A DNA stretch of 64,000 bases from Clostridium sp. Ade.TY (GTDB taxonomy: Bacteria; Bacillota; Clostridia; Clostridiales; Clostridiaceae), in the NCBI RefSeq assembly GCF_000498355.1, contig NZ_AVSV01000027.1:62001-126000 (forward strand), written 5' to 3'. The notes beneath the pieces were generated by a model that searched no databases, was not told the DNA's origin, and was given only the letters and a program-made list of their open reading frames with translations. Below are positions 9,498-18,632 of the stretch, in pieces (positions within the stretch are counted from its first letter, which is position 1; each line of letters opens with the position of its first letter). A program made the translations under genes and the position numbers.

Positions 9498-10385
9498 ATG
9501 CTTGTGCTAAAGTTAGCTTATATGGGAGATTTAGACTTTATAAAAGAGTTACAAGAATTAAAGGCCCTACTAAAAAGGAAAAATATAGTAATAGGTTTAG
9601 TTGAAAAAATTGAAGGTAAAACTCATCTTGTAAAAGTTATGTGTGAGGAAGAGTGTTATAATGAAGAGAGTTTTGAAAAAATTAAAATATATATAAGTGA
9701 ACTTTTATATGAAATGGTTATAAAAAACTATAAAGAAAAAGAATTATTTGAGTTTTTGACAGATACGTATTTCTTTTTGAAACAAGAGGAGATATTAGAA
9801 GTAGAAACTATTATTATGGATATACTTTATAGAAAGAAATCTATAAAAGATGAAACTAGTGTTTATTGTGAAAATAAAATAAATATAATAATAACTAAAA
9901 TAAAAGAATGTTTAGAAGAAAACAATGAATTTAATATAAATGGATTTATAACATTTAGAATGAGAGAACTTAGAAAATATATAGAATCTATTATAGATAA
10001 AATAATAGAGAAGTATATGGTAGAAAAAGAATATAAGGAATTTATAAAGTTATTAAAGTATTTTGTTGATATACAAGATAGTCGTATAGATAGAGTGAAT
10101 ATTTTTATAAGTGATACAGGAGACTATACTGTATTAGATCAAGATGATAATAACTTGTTTAGTGAATTTATAAAAGAACTATCAGATTGCAAACTTGGAA
10201 TAGATGCAAATGTTGAAGATGTTATTATAAGTGGCTTAATAACTAATGCCCCAAAAAAAATAAATATTTATCAAAAAAAGTACTGTACAAATAAAGAATT
10301 TATTGATACAATAATAAATGTCTTTGGGGACAGAGTAAATTTTGTTGATGAAATGAGTTTGAATAAAAATTTAGATATCAATTAA
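9498..10385 (+). CDS. ytxC: Putative sporulation protein YtxC
   Basis: A 295-residue mostly helical protein of the YtxC family (kept in endospore formers; molecular role not established). There is no signal peptide. Recognisable family traits are the acidic, lysine-rich helical middle and the C-terminal stretch VEDVIISGLITNAPKKINIY. The ATG at 9498 has AAGGGAGTG upstream; in-frame codons back to 9450 lack a better site. In Bacillus and in clostridia as I recall, ytxC lies just before thrS and infC. Here the thrS gene is absent and the infC operon starts only 8 bases after the ytxC stop with its own promoter. Confidence 0.75.
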   Translation: MLVLKLAYMGDLDFIKELQELKALLKRKNIVIGLVEKIEGKTHLVKVMCEEECYNEESFEKIKIYISELLYEMVIKNYKEKELFEFLTDTYFFLKQEEILEVETIIMDILYRKKSIKDETSVYCENKINIIITKIKECLEENNEFNINGFITFRMRELRKYIESIIDKIIEKYMVEKEYKEFIKLLKYFVDIQDSRIDRVNIFISDTGDYTVLDQDDNNLFSEFIKELSDCKLGIDANVEDVIISGLITNAPKKINIYQKKYCTNKEFIDTIINVFGDRVNFVDEMSLNKNLDIN

Positions 10386-10392
10386 AAAAGTG

Positions 10393-10421
10393 TTGACAAA
10401 GATTTAAAAATTAGATATTAT
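10393..10421 (+). promoter_or_regulatory. Sigma-A promoter of the infC-rpmI-rplT operon
   Basis: TTGACA (perfect -35), 17-base spacer, TATTAT. It starts just after the ytxC stop and reads into a structured leader. Confidence 0.85.
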
Positions 10422-10428
10422 AATCAAG

Positions 10429-10545
10429 TAAAGTAGAAACAGCCGTTTCTCACCTGCAAGCACTTAGGTAGCAAGTAAGGTTAGTTTATTCGATTTTAAA
10501 AGTATTGGATTAAACAGGACGGCTAAAGCCGTCCTTTTTTATATG
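10429..10545 (+). promoter_or_regulatory. L20-type leader (autoregulatory attenuator of infC-rpmI-rplT)
   Basis: The roughly 115-base leader between the promoter and infC matches, by position and layout, the ribosomal protein L20 leader of Firmicutes, in which excess L20 favours termination. AGCCGT (10441-10446) is complementary to ACGGCT (10519-10524), the left arm of the terminator, so an antiterminator can exclude the terminator. TCTCACCTGC and GCAAGTAAGGT give a further internal pairing. L20 itself is encoded at the end of the operon. The assignment rests on context and pairing, not a covariance search. Confidence 0.75.
10516..10540 (+). terminator. Attenuator terminator in the infC leader
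   Basis: AGGACGGC / GCCGTCCT stem with loop TAAA, then six Ts. It is upstream of infC, so it must be regulated rather than constitutive. Confidence 0.88.
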
Positions 10546-10576
10546 TTTTAATTGTTAAAAACCGGAGGTGGAAGCT

Positions 10577-11089
10577 ATTAGTAAAAATTATATAATAAAC
10601 GAAGATATTAGAAAAAAAGAGATAAGAGTAATATCAAAGGATGGAGAACAACTTGGGATATTATCAAACAAGGAAGCTCTTAAGATGGCTGAAGAGCAAG
10701 AGTTAGACTTAGTTATGATATCACCAAATGCAAATCCGCCAGTTTGCAAAATAATGGATTTAGGGAAATTCATATATGAGCAATCAAAAAAAGAAAAAGA
10801 AGCTAAGAAGAAACAAAAAGTAATCAATATTAAAGAAATAAGAGTAAGTTTAACAATTGAGGAAAATGATATTGCAATTAAAGCTAAAAAAGCAAGGAAG
10901 TTCCTATTAGATGGAGATAAAGTCAAAGTTACTGTAAGATTCAGAGGAAGAGAAATGGAATTAGGTCACATAGCTGAAAGAATTCTAGATAACTTCGTAG
11001 GAAAGCTTGAAGATGTTTGTGTTATCGAAAAGAAACCAAAAAGAGAAGGCAGAAACATGACATTGATTTTAGGTCCAAAAAAGGCATAA
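10577..11089 (+). CDS. infC: Translation initiation factor IF-3
   Basis: Binds the 30S subunit, blocks premature 50S joining and checks the start codon-initiator tRNA match. It is 170 residues, with an N-terminal domain ([13 protein letters not shown]), a lysine-rich linker and a C-terminal domain ending MTLILGPKK. The best start is ATT at 10577, 6 bases after GGAGGTG. A GTG at 10568 overlaps that ribosome binding site and is rejected. AUU starts are known for infC in E. coli and Bacillus, where IF-3 discriminates against its own message. First gene of the operon with rpmI and rplT. Confidence 0.95.
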   Translation: MSKNYIINEDIRKKEIRVISKDGEQLGILSNKEALKMAEEQELDLVMISPNANPPVCKIMDLGKFIYEQSKKEKEAKKKQKVINIKEIRVSLTIEENDIAIKAKKARKFLLDGDKVKVTVRFRGREMELGHIAERILDNFVGKLEDVCVIEKKPKREGRNMTLILGPKKA

Positions 11090-11111
11090 CTTTTGAGAGG
11101 AGGATTTTATC

Positions 11112-11309
11112 ATGCCAAAAATGAAGACACACAGAGGTGCAGCAAAAAGATTCAGAAAGACAGGTACAGGAAAACTTAAGAGAGCTAAAGCTTTCAGAAG
11201 CCACATCTTAACTAAGAAAAGCTCAAAAACTAAGAGAAAACTTAGAAAAGGTGGATACGTATCAGTAGCACAAGAAAAAGTAATTAAGAAATTATTACCA
11301 TACCTATAA
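11112..11309 (+). CDS. rpmI: Ribosomal protein bL35
   Basis: A 65-residue, very basic large-subunit protein, full length, with the family start [14 protein letters not shown] and conserved Lys/Arg-rich tail. The ATG is preceded by GAGAGGAGG. Middle gene of infC-rpmI-rplT, 22 bases after infC and 27 before rplT, and expected to be co-regulated by L20 through the leader. Confidence 0.98.
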   Translation: MPKMKTHRGAAKRFRKTGTGKLKRAKAFRSHILTKKSSKTKRKLRKGGYVSVAQEKVIKKLLPYL

Positions 11310-11336
11310 GAGTTTAGACACAGGAGGTTTTGTTAA

Positions 11337-11696
11337 ATGGCAAGAGTTAAAAGAGCAGTTAACGCTCGTAAGAATCATAGAAAAGTATTAAAACTTGCAA
11401 AAGGATACTACGGTGGAAAGAGCAAGTTATTTAAAACAGCTAACGAATCAGTAATTAGAGCATTAAGAAATGCTTACGTTGGAAGAAGATTAAAGAAAAG
11501 AGATTACAGAAGACTATGGATAGCTAGAATAAATGCAGCTACAAGAATGAATGGTCTTTCATACTCAAGATTCATGAATGGAATCAAATTAGCTGGTATA
11601 GATATAAACAGAAAAATGTTATCAGAAATAGCTATCAACGATCCAAAAGCATTTGCTGAATTAGTTGAAGTAGCTAAAAAGCACATAAACGCTTAA
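11337..11696 (+). CDS. rplT: Ribosomal protein bL20
   Basis: A 119-residue large-subunit assembly protein that binds 23S rRNA and, in Firmicutes, the leader of its own operon. The sequence shows the basic N-terminal helix ([19 protein letters not shown]) and the conserved GYYGGKS and LWIARINAA segments. The length is normal. The ATG has CAGGAGG upstream. It is the last gene of the operon and is followed immediately by a terminator. Confidence 0.98.
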   Translation: MARVKRAVNARKNHRKVLKLAKGYYGGKSKLFKTANESVIRALRNAYVGRRLKKRDYRRLWIARINAATRMNGLSYSRFMNGIKLAGIDINRKMLSEIAINDPKAFAELVEVAKKHINA

Positions 11697-11699
11697 TTG

Positions 11700-11727
11700 A
11701 AATGCGACTTAGGTCGCATTTTCTTTA
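11700..11727 (+). terminator. Intrinsic terminator after rplT
   Basis: AATGCGAC / GTCGCATT stem followed by TTTCTTT. Ends the infC operon. Confidence 0.88.
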
Positions 11728-11886
11728 TATATAGATAAATTTATGAACTATTTTATAATTTGTTAATATATGCATAATAAAGCTTTAACAGAGAGATGAT
11801 AGAATTTAATTGCTAATATTTTATATTATAATGTATATAATAAGTATTAGGTATAATATAGAGATATAAACCGTTGAGGTGATTAA

Positions 11887-13233
11887 ATGAAAAAATTTTT
11901 TACTAAAAAAATGAAGTTGAGTGGAGTACAAATATTAGCACTAGGTTTTTTTGTCGTAATATTTGTAGGTGGTTTATTATTAAGTTTACCAATATCATCT
12001 GCAAATGGTGAAAGTACAAACTTTTTAGATGCGTTATTTACTTCAACATCAGCTGTATGTGTAACAGGTCTTGTTACTTTAGATACTGGTACGCATTGGA
12101 ATGAATTTGGGCAAATAGTTATAATGCTTTTAATTGAAATAGGTGGATTAGGATTCATGTCTTTTGCAACATTTATTGCTGTCCTTCTTGGTAGAAAGAT
12201 AACATTAAGAGATAGACTTATAATGCAAGAAGCTATGAATACATTCAATATACAAGGCCTTGTAAAGATGGTTAAGTATGTATTAAGTTTCACATTTGCA
12301 GTTCAGTTTTTTGGGGCATTATTATTATCAACTCAATTTATTCCAAGATTTGGATTGCTAAAAGGGATATATTTTAGTATATTCCATTCCATTTCAGCAT
12401 TTTGTAATGCTGGTTTTGATTTATTTGGAGGGTTTAGTTCTCTTGTTGCATATTCAGGTAATGTTGTAGTTTTACTTACAATTAGTGCTCTTATAATAAT
12501 AGGGGGATTAGGTTTTACAGTTTGGCTTGAGGTATATAATTATAGAGGACTTAAAAAATTATCTGTACATTCTAAAATAGTTATATTAATTACAGTTGTT
12601 CTTATAGTTGGAGGAACTATATTTATGTATTTATTTGAAATGCATAATCCTGAGACTATTGGAAATATGGGATTTGGTGACAAAGTTTTAAATTCATTTT
12701 TCGCATCAGTATCTCCAAGAACTGCAGGATTTAACAGTGTATCTACAGACGGAATGACAAATTCAGGAAAGTTTTTAACTATAATATTAATGTTTATAGG
12801 TGGTTCTCCAGGTTCAACAGCAGGTGGCTTAAAAACAGCAACGTTTGGAATCATAATTTTAACAGTAATTTCTGTTATCAGAGGAAGAGAAGATACTCAA
12901 GTTTTTGGAAGAAGATTTTCAAAAGGTTTAGTTTATAAAGCATTTGCTTTATTAATTATTGGAATGTCTTTAGTTATAGGAGTTACCCTTCTATTATCTA
13001 TAACTGATCCTAATGAATCTTTTATAAATATTTTATATGAGGCAACATCAGCATTTGGAACAGTAGGGCTTACAACTGGAGTTACTCAAAGATTAAGTAC
13101 TGCAGGTAAAATTATAATAATGATAACTATGTATTGTGGTAGAGTTGGTCCTATGACTGTAGCGTTGGCTTTAATAAGAAATAAGAAAAAACAAACACAT
13201 AAATATCCAGAAGGTAAGATTTTAATCGGTTAG
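11887..13233 (+). CDS. ktrB: K+ uptake membrane subunit (KtrB/TrkH family)
   Basis: A 448-residue integral membrane protein of the superfamily of K+ transporters, made of four M1-P-M2 repeats. The four pore loops can be read: SAVCVTGLV, AFCNAGFD, RTAGFNS and FGTVGLTTG, each with the selectivity-filter glycine. The length suits KtrB (about 445) better than the longer TrkH. It forms a cation channel-transporter gated by the cytosolic KtrA ring, whose gene begins 13 bases downstream. The ATG follows GAGGTGA. I see no cyclic-di-AMP riboswitch in the 160-base upstream region. Confidence 0.93.
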   Translation: MKKFFTKKMKLSGVQILALGFFVVIFVGGLLLSLPISSANGESTNFLDALFTSTSAVCVTGLVTLDTGTHWNEFGQIVIMLLIEIGGLGFMSFATFIAVLLGRKITLRDRLIMQEAMNTFNIQGLVKMVKYVLSFTFAVQFFGALLLSTQFIPRFGLLKGIYFSIFHSISAFCNAGFDLFGGFSSLVAYSGNVVVLLTISALIIIGGLGFTVWLEVYNYRGLKKLSVHSKIVILITVVLIVGGTIFMYLFEMHNPETIGNMGFGDKVLNSFFASVSPRTAGFNSVSTDGMTNSGKFLTIILMFIGGSPGSTAGGLKTATFGIIILTVISVIRGREDTQVFGRRFSKGLVYKAFALLIIGMSLVIGVTLLLSITDPNESFINILYEATSAFGTVGLTTGVTQRLSTAGKIIIMITMYCGRVGPMTVALALIRNKKKQTHKYPEGKILIG

Positions 13234-13246
13234 GGGATGAATTATT

Positions 13247-13912
13247 ATGGTAAAAAAACAATTTGTAGTAATTGGTCTTGGTAGATTTGGATCATCAGTT
13301 GCTGAAACTTTATATGGACTTGGCAATGATGTTTTAGTAATAGACAAAGATGAAGATTTAATACAAGATATATCAGATAAGGTAACTCATGCTGTTCAAA
13401 TGGATGCAACAGATGAAGGTGCACTTAGAACTTTAGGACTTAGGAATTTTGATGTTGCAGTAGTTACAATTGGTTCTAACATACAAGCAAGTGTAATGGT
13501 TACTCTTTTAGTTAAAGAACTTGGTGTTAAATATATCATTGCAAAAGGAAATAGTGATTTACATGCTAAAGTATTATATAAGATAGGCGCAGATAGAGTA
13601 ATATTACCAGAAAAAGATATGGGAGTTAGAGTTGCTCATAATTTAGTTTCAGAAAGTATATTAGATTTTATAGAACTATCTCCTGATTATAGTATTATGG
13701 AAATAGAGTGTCCAGAAGAATGGAATAATAAAACTATAAGAGAATTGAAACTTAGAAGTAAGTATGGGATAAATGTTATGGCTATAAAGAGAGATGATGA
13801 AATAAATCTTTCACCGCCAGCAGATTTTGTAATTAACAGTAAAGATATTATAGTTGCAATAGGTTCTGCTGAAGATTTAAGCAAATTAGAAGGTATGATA
13901 GTTAAATTTTAA
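13247..13912 (+). CDS. ktrA: K+ uptake regulatory subunit (KtrA/TrkA, RCK domain)
   Basis: A 221-residue cytosolic gating protein with one RCK_N Rossmann domain (GLGRFGSS, residues 9-16, nucleotide binding) and one RCK_C domain from about residue 140. A single RCK pair is the KtrA form; TrkA has two. It binds ATP/ADP and in many Firmicutes cyclic-di-AMP through RCK_C, and controls the neighbouring KtrB pore. The tight spacing to ktrB implies one operon. The ATG start is preceded by TAGGGGATG. Confidence 0.95.
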   Translation: MVKKQFVVIGLGRFGSSVAETLYGLGNDVLVIDKDEDLIQDISDKVTHAVQMDATDEGALRTLGLRNFDVAVVTIGSNIQASVMVTLLVKELGVKYIIAKGNSDLHAKVLYKIGADRVILPEKDMGVRVAHNLVSESILDFIELSPDYSIMEIECPEEWNNKTIRELKLRSKYGINVMAIKRDDEINLSPPADFVINSKDIIVAIGSAEDLSKLEGMIVKF

Positions 13913-13929
13913 TTAAAGAGGTAATTAGA

Positions 13930-14706
13930 TTGATTTATATAGAAAGTAAAGAAAATGCTATATATAAAGAAATAAAAAAATTAAAAGAGCGAAAGAATAG
14001 AAATAAATCAAAAAAATATCTAATTGAAGGAATTAGACTTGTAGAAGAAGCACTTAAGGCTAATGCTAAAATAGAAGCAATATTTTTTATAAAAGATATT
14101 GAAGAAAAGGCAGAAGATTTATTACAAAAATATAATTATAAAGGCAAGGTTTTTGGATTAAATAAGCAACTATTTTTAGATTGTACATCAACTGAACACC
14201 CTCAAGGTATGCTTGCAGTTATATGTATGAATAGTAATGATAAAGAATTAAGTGGTAGTTTCTATTTACTTTGTGACAAAGTGCAAGATCCAGGTAATTT
14301 AGGAACTATAATTAGAACAGCTCATGCGGCTAATATAGATGGAATAATATTAACTAAAGGGACTGTTGATATATATAATGATAAAACTATAAGATCTACA
14401 ATGGGCTCTATGTTTTATATACCTATAATTCAAGAAGATAGTGATTTAAAATATACATTAGGCCTTAAAAATAGAGGGTTTTCTATTGTTGCTACTTCAC
14501 TTGAAGGAAGCAAAGACTTTTTCAGTGAAGATTTAACAGGTAAAATTGTAATAACTGTTGGCAATGAGGGAAATGGAGTATCAAAAGAAGTATATGATAT
14601 TTCAGATAAAAAGGTAAAAATTCCTATGCCAGGAGGAGCGGAATCTTTAAATGTAGGAGTTGCATCATCTATTATTATTTATGAAAGAGTTAGACAAACA
14701 AGATAA
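13930..14706 (+). CDS. SpoU/TrmH-family RNA 2'-O-ribose methyltransferase
   Basis: 258 residues: an N-terminal L30e-like substrate-binding domain (about 1-95) and a C-terminal SPOUT domain. The trefoil-knot SAM motifs are clear: DPGNLGTIIRTA, then VGNEGNGVS, then IPMPGGAESLNVGVA. It is expected to methylate a ribose in 23S rRNA or tRNA; the target cannot be read. This gene precedes pheST in many Firmicutes, as here. The start is TTG at 13930 after AGAGG, 17 bases after ktrA, and no ATG is available nearby. Confidence 0.9.
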   Translation: MIYIESKENAIYKEIKKLKERKNRNKSKKYLIEGIRLVEEALKANAKIEAIFFIKDIEEKAEDLLQKYNYKGKVFGLNKQLFLDCTSTEHPQGMLAVICMNSNDKELSGSFYLLCDKVQDPGNLGTIIRTAHAANIDGIILTKGTVDIYNDKTIRSTMGSMFYIPIIQEDSDLKYTLGLKNRGFSIVATSLEGSKDFFSEDLTGKIVITVGNEGNGVSKEVYDISDKKVKIPMPGGAESLNVGVASSIIIYERVRQTR

Positions 14707-14709
14707 CTG

Positions 14710-14738
14710 TTGAAATTTTTATTAATAGTATGTATAAT
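14710..14738 (+). promoter_or_regulatory. Sigma-A promoter of pheST
   Basis: TTGAAA, 17-base spacer, TATAAT (perfect -10). It begins just after the methyltransferase stop and drives the T-box leader. Confidence 0.8.
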
Positions 14739-14759
14739 CTAATAGTATAAAATTACATT

Positions 14760-15008
14760 AAAAGACTAAGAAAGAGAGAGTAGGTATAAATAACTTTTTA
14801 AGGGAGAAATAGCCTTTGACTGTAAGCTGTTTTAAAAGCTTTATGCTGAAGTTCACTCTGGAGTTCTAACTATGAAATTTAATTAGAGTAGTGGTTAGCG
14901 GTTAGAACCGTTATATTTACGAGTTGGGTTTAATAAAAATTTTTTGTTAAACCAATTAGGGTGGTAACGCGGATATTCCGTCCCTTTTTATAGGGGCGGT
15001 TTTTTTTA
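14760..15008 (+). promoter_or_regulatory. T-box leader of pheST, specifier UUC (Phe)
   Basis: A tRNA-sensing leader. The conserved T-box AGGGTGGTAACGCGG is at 14958-14972. Stem I carries the GAGAGTA element near 14775, and the opposite strand has GAA followed by G and TTC (14852-14854) then A, the usual specifier-loop layout. TTC codes Phe, matching the genes downstream. Uncharged tRNA-Phe should stabilise the antiterminator and let pheS be read. Exact stem borders are approximate. Confidence 0.95.
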
Positions 15009-15009
15009 T
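14979..15009 (+). terminator. T-box controlled terminator before pheS
   Basis: CCGTCCC / GGGGCGG stem followed by eight Ts. It competes with the T-box antiterminator. Confidence 0.92.
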
Positions 15010-15048
15010 TGTAAAAAATTTTGTTTTTAAAGAAAGGAGATTTTGAAT

Positions 15049-16068
15049 ATGCAAGAAAAACTTAAAAATATTCAAGAAGCAGCATTAAAAGAAATTGAAA
15101 CTGCTACTACTTCTTCTCAAATAGAAGAAATAAGAGTAAAGTTTCTTGGAAAAAAAGGAGAACTTACAACTATATTAAGAGGTATGAAAGATGTTTCTAA
15201 GGAAGAAAGACCTATAGTTGGTAAACTTGTTAATGAAGTTAAAAGCGTATTAGAAGAAAAAATTGAAAGTGTTTCTAAGGAAATAAAAAATAAAGAAAAG
15301 AACGAGAAATTAGCAAGTGAAATTATAGATATATCATTACCAGGAAAGAAAAATAGAATAGGAAAAAGACATCCTTTAGATTTAACTCTTCAAAGTATGA
15401 AAAATATATTTGTATCAATGGGATTTACAATAGAAGAAGGTCCAGAAATTGAACTTGATAGATATAATTTTGAAGCATTAAATATTCCAAAAGATCATCC
15501 AGCAAGAAGTGAGCAAGATACTTTTTACATAAATGATAATCTTGTTTTAAGAACACAAACTTCACCAGTTCAAGTTAGAACTATGGAAAAACAAACTCTT
15601 CCAATAAAAATGATATCACCAGGAAAAGTTTATAGATCAGATGATGTTGATGCTACACACTCACCAATATTTTACCAAATGGAAGGTTTAGTTATTGATA
15701 AGGGAGTAACTTTTGCAGATTTAAAAGGAACATTAGAGTTATTTGCTAAGAAAATGTTTGGAGATAAAGTAAAGACAAAATTTAGACCACATCACTTCCC
15801 ATTTACAGAACCTTCAGCTGAAATGGATGCTACTTGTTTCGTTTGTGGAGGAAAAGGATGTAAAGTTTGTAAAGGAAGCGGTTGGATAGAAATACTAGGT
15901 TGTGGAATGGTTCATCCAGAAGTTTTAAGAAATTGTGGAATAGATCCAGAAGAATATTCAGGATTTGCTTTCGGATTCGGAGTAGATAGAATGGTAATGC
16001 TTAAGTATGGAATAGATGATATAAGATTACTATATGAAAGTGATATGAGATTTTTAGATCAATTCTAG
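15049..16068 (+). CDS. pheS: Phenylalanyl-tRNA synthetase alpha subunit
   Basis: Catalytic alpha subunit of the alpha2-beta2 class II synthetase that charges tRNA-Phe. From the ATG at 15049 it is 339 residues, the usual length. An upstream TTG at 15043 is rejected because it is only 2 bases from the AAAGGAGA site. It has an N-terminal coiled coil (1-85), class II motif 2 around [13 protein letters not shown] and motif 3 [12 protein letters not shown] Cys cluster ([14 protein letters not shown], near residue 265) resembles a zinc knuckle seen in part of the family. It is co-transcribed with pheT under the T-box. Confidence 0.98.
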   Translation: MQEKLKNIQEAALKEIETATTSSQIEEIRVKFLGKKGELTTILRGMKDVSKEERPIVGKLVNEVKSVLEEKIESVSKEIKNKEKNEKLASEIIDISLPGKKNRIGKRHPLDLTLQSMKNIFVSMGFTIEEGPEIELDRYNFEALNIPKDHPARSEQDTFYINDNLVLRTQTSPVQVRTMEKQTLPIKMISPGKVYRSDDVDATHSPIFYQMEGLVIDKGVTFADLKGTLELFAKKMFGDKVKTKFRPHHFPFTEPSAEMDATCFVCGGKGCKVCKGSGWIEILGCGMVHPEVLRNCGIDPEEYSGFAFGFGVDRMVMLKYGIDDIRLLYESDMRFLDQF

Positions 16069-16098
16069 TAAATTTAATAAATCAGGAGGGAAGTTAAA

Positions 16099-18483
16099 AT
16101 GAAAGTACCATATAGTTGGCTAAAAGATTATGTTGATATAAATGTAAGTGCTAAAGAACTTGGAGATTTATTAACTCTTACAGGTTCAGCTTTAGAAGGA
16201 GTAATAGTTCAAGGAGATAATATAAATAGAGTTGTTGTTTGTAAATTTAACTCTATAGAAAAGCATCCTGATGCAGAAAAATTAAGTATATGTCAAGTTG
16301 ACATTGGAGATGAAGAAATACAAATAGTTACAGCTGCAACTAATATGAAAGTTGGAGATAAAGTACCAGTTGCTCTTCATAAATCAACATTAGCAGATGG
16401 AACAGAAATAAAAAAAGGAAAACTTAGAGGTGTTGTGTCAAATGGTATGTTTTGTTCAGAAGCAGAACTTGGCTTAAAAGGCGAAGATGAAGTTGATGGA
16501 CTAATGATATTAGAAGAAGATGCACCAATAGGTGTAGAAATAAAAGAATATTTAGGTCTTAAAAAAGAAACTTTAGATTTTGATATAACATCAAATAGAC
16601 CAGATTGCTTAAGTATGATAGGAATGGCAAGAGAAACTGCTGCAACTTTAAGAACTAATTATAGAATGCCAAATCTTGAGTATAAAACTTCAAGCGAAGC
16701 TAATATAAATGATGAACTAAAAGTTGAAGTTAGAGATGCGCTATGTAGAAGATATATGGTTAGAGGTGTTAGAAATGTTAAAATAGGACCATCACCTAAG
16801 TGGATTCAAGATAGACTTTTAGAAGCTGGAGTTAGACCTATAAATAATATAGTTGATATTACTAACTTTGTTATGCTTGAAACTGGAGAACCAATGCATG
16901 CATTTGATAAGAGAGAAATCAAATCAAATAAAATAGTTGTAGAAAGAGCTAAAGATAACGAAGAGTTTGTAACTTTAGATGAAGTTAATAGAAAACTTGA
17001 TAGTAATGTTTTATGTATAAAAGATGATGAAAGAATAGTTGCAATAGCAGGAATAATGGGCGGCTTAAACTCAGAAGTTAAAAAAGATACAACAGATGTT
17101 TATTTTGAATGTGCAAACTTCGAAGGAACTAATATAAGAGTAAACTCTAAAAAATTAGGAATTAGAACAGAAAGTTCATCAAGATTTGAAAAAGACATAG
17201 ATCCAAACTTAGCAAAACTTGCACTTGATAGAGCATGTGCTTTAGTATGTGAATTAGGTATTGGAGAAGTTATAGATGGGACTATAGATGTATATAACGA
17301 AGTTAAAGAAGAAGGACATATAACAGTTGATTCTAATTGGATAAATAAGTTCTTAGGAACAAATATATCAATAGAAGAAATGAAAAGATGTTTAGATTCA
17401 GTAGATTTAAATACAGAAATAAATGGTGAATTACTTGAAATTACAATACCAACATTTAGAATTGATATAGCAATAAGAGAAGATATAGCAGAAGAAGTAG
17501 CTAGAATATATGGATATAATAATATAGAAGGAACTATATTCAAAGTTCAAACTGAAAGAGAAGCTAAATACAAAAAAGAATTATTAGATGAAAAAGTTGT
17601 TGACATAATGATAGGTAGCGGATTAAATCAATCAATAAGTTATTCATTTATATCAAAGAAAGCATTTGATAAAATTGAATTAAGTGAAGATAGTGATTTA
17701 AGAAAAGTTGTAACTATTAAAAATCCTCTAGGTGAAGATTATAGTGTTATGAGAACAACAACTTTAGCTTCAATGATGGAATCTCTTGCAAGAAACTATA
17801 CAAGAAATAATAGTGAAGCTTATCTTTTTGAAATAGGAAAAGTATATATTCCTTCAGAAGATGAAAATGAACTTCCAAAAGAAAAAAATGTTTTAACTAT
17901 AGGAATTTATGGAGATGTAGATTACTTAGATTTAAAAGGAGTAGTTGAAAATTTAATTGATGGATTAGGAGTTAAGGGAGTTAAGTTCTTAAGAGAATCA
18001 GAAAATCCAACATTCCATCCAGGAAAAACTGCTAAACTTATAGTTGGTAGAAAATTTGAAGCTGGAGTATTTGGAGAAATACACCCAGATGTAGCTGAAA
18101 ATTTTGGTGTAGAAGTTCCATGTTTTGTAGCTGAAATAGATTTAGATGAATTATATAAAAACTCAGAACTTGAAAAGAAATATAAAGCATTACCAAAGTT
18201 CCCAGCTGTTACAAGAGATATAGCTCTTTTAGTTGAAGAAAGTATATTAGTTCAAGATATAGAGGATTCAATAATAAAAGCTGGTGGAAATCTTGTTGAA
18301 AAAATAGAGCTTTTTGATATTTATAGAGGAGAACAAATTCCAGAAGGAAAGAAAAGTATTGCATATGCAATAGTATATAGAAGTGAAAATAAAACTTTAA
18401 CAGATAAAGAAGTAAATAAAGTTCATGATAAAATATTAAGATCTCTTGAGCATAAGTTAGGAGCTATATTAAGAGAACAATAA
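16099..18483 (+). CDS. pheT: Phenylalanyl-tRNA synthetase beta subunit
   Basis: A 794-residue beta subunit, full length. Domains in order are an EMAP-like tRNA-binding fold (about 40-150), the B3/B4 editing domain (about 210-385) that hydrolyses mischarged Tyr-tRNA-Phe, B5 (about 400-475), a catalytic-like core and a C-terminal anticodon-binding FDX-ACB domain (about 700-793, ending KLGAILREQ). It starts ATG after CAGGAGGG, 30 bases after pheS, and a strong terminator follows. Confidence 0.98.
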   Translation: MKVPYSWLKDYVDINVSAKELGDLLTLTGSALEGVIVQGDNINRVVVCKFNSIEKHPDAEKLSICQVDIGDEEIQIVTAATNMKVGDKVPVALHKSTLADGTEIKKGKLRGVVSNGMFCSEAELGLKGEDEVDGLMILEEDAPIGVEIKEYLGLKKETLDFDITSNRPDCLSMIGMARETAATLRTNYRMPNLEYKTSSEANINDELKVEVRDALCRRYMVRGVRNVKIGPSPKWIQDRLLEAGVRPINNIVDITNFVMLETGEPMHAFDKREIKSNKIVVERAKDNEEFVTLDEVNRKLDSNVLCIKDDERIVAIAGIMGGLNSEVKKDTTDVYFECANFEGTNIRVNSKKLGIRTESSSRFEKDIDPNLAKLALDRACALVCELGIGEVIDGTIDVYNEVKEEGHITVDSNWINKFLGTNISIEEMKRCLDSVDLNTEINGELLEITIPTFRIDIAIREDIAEEVARIYGYNNIEGTIFKVQTEREAKYKKELLDEKVVDIMIGSGLNQSISYSFISKKAFDKIELSEDSDLRKVVTIKNPLGEDYSVMRTTTLASMMESLARNYTRNNSEAYLFEIGKVYIPSEDENELPKEKNVLTIGIYGDVDYLDLKGVVENLIDGLGVKGVKFLRESENPTFHPGKTAKLIVGRKFEAGVFGEIHPDVAENFGVEVPCFVAEIDLDELYKNSELEKKYKALPKFPAVTRDIALLVEESILVQDIEDSIIKAGGNLVEKIELFDIYRGEQIPEGKKSIAYAIVYRSENKTLTDKEVNKVHDKILRSLEHKLGAILREQ

Positions 18484-18491
18484 TAATTTTT

Positions 18492-18522
18492 AAAAGAGAT
18501 AGATTTAATCTATCTCTTTTTT
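18492..18522 (+). terminator. Intrinsic terminator after pheT
   Basis: A 13-bp stem (AAAAGAGATAGAT with ATCTATCTCTTTT) followed by Ts. Confidence 0.9.
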
Positions 18523-18563
18523 AAATAAAATAATAAATTTAATTACCTTTTTACTTTACATAA

Positions 18564-18592
18564 TTGTACAAACTTAAAATATCAAATATAAT
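18564..18592 (+). promoter_or_regulatory. Sigma-A promoter of zapA
   Basis: TTGTAC, 17-base spacer, TATAAT (perfect -10). The TTG is in frame with zapA and could be mistaken for its start. Confidence 0.75.
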
Positions 18593-18632
18593 TAATATAA
18601 TAGGAAGATTATATTTTAAGAGGTGGAACATA

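Noticed and set aside
11728-11886. Possible cyclic-di-AMP riboswitch before ktrB
   Set aside because: The 159 bases lack the conserved paired blocks and a terminator; only A/T-rich sequence is seen.
11883-12293. A 136-codon minus-strand frame opposite ktrB
   Set aside because: No domain, no ribosome binding site, fully inside a clear K+ transporter gene.
17100-17543. A 147-codon minus-strand frame opposite pheT
   Set aside because: Serine/isoleucine-rich translation typical of a reverse-strand artefact; pheT is certain.
18564-18632. Longer zapA start at TTG 18564
   Set aside because: The TTG is the -35 of a consensus promoter (TTGTAC-17-TATAAT), and a good ribosome binding site precedes ATG 18633.
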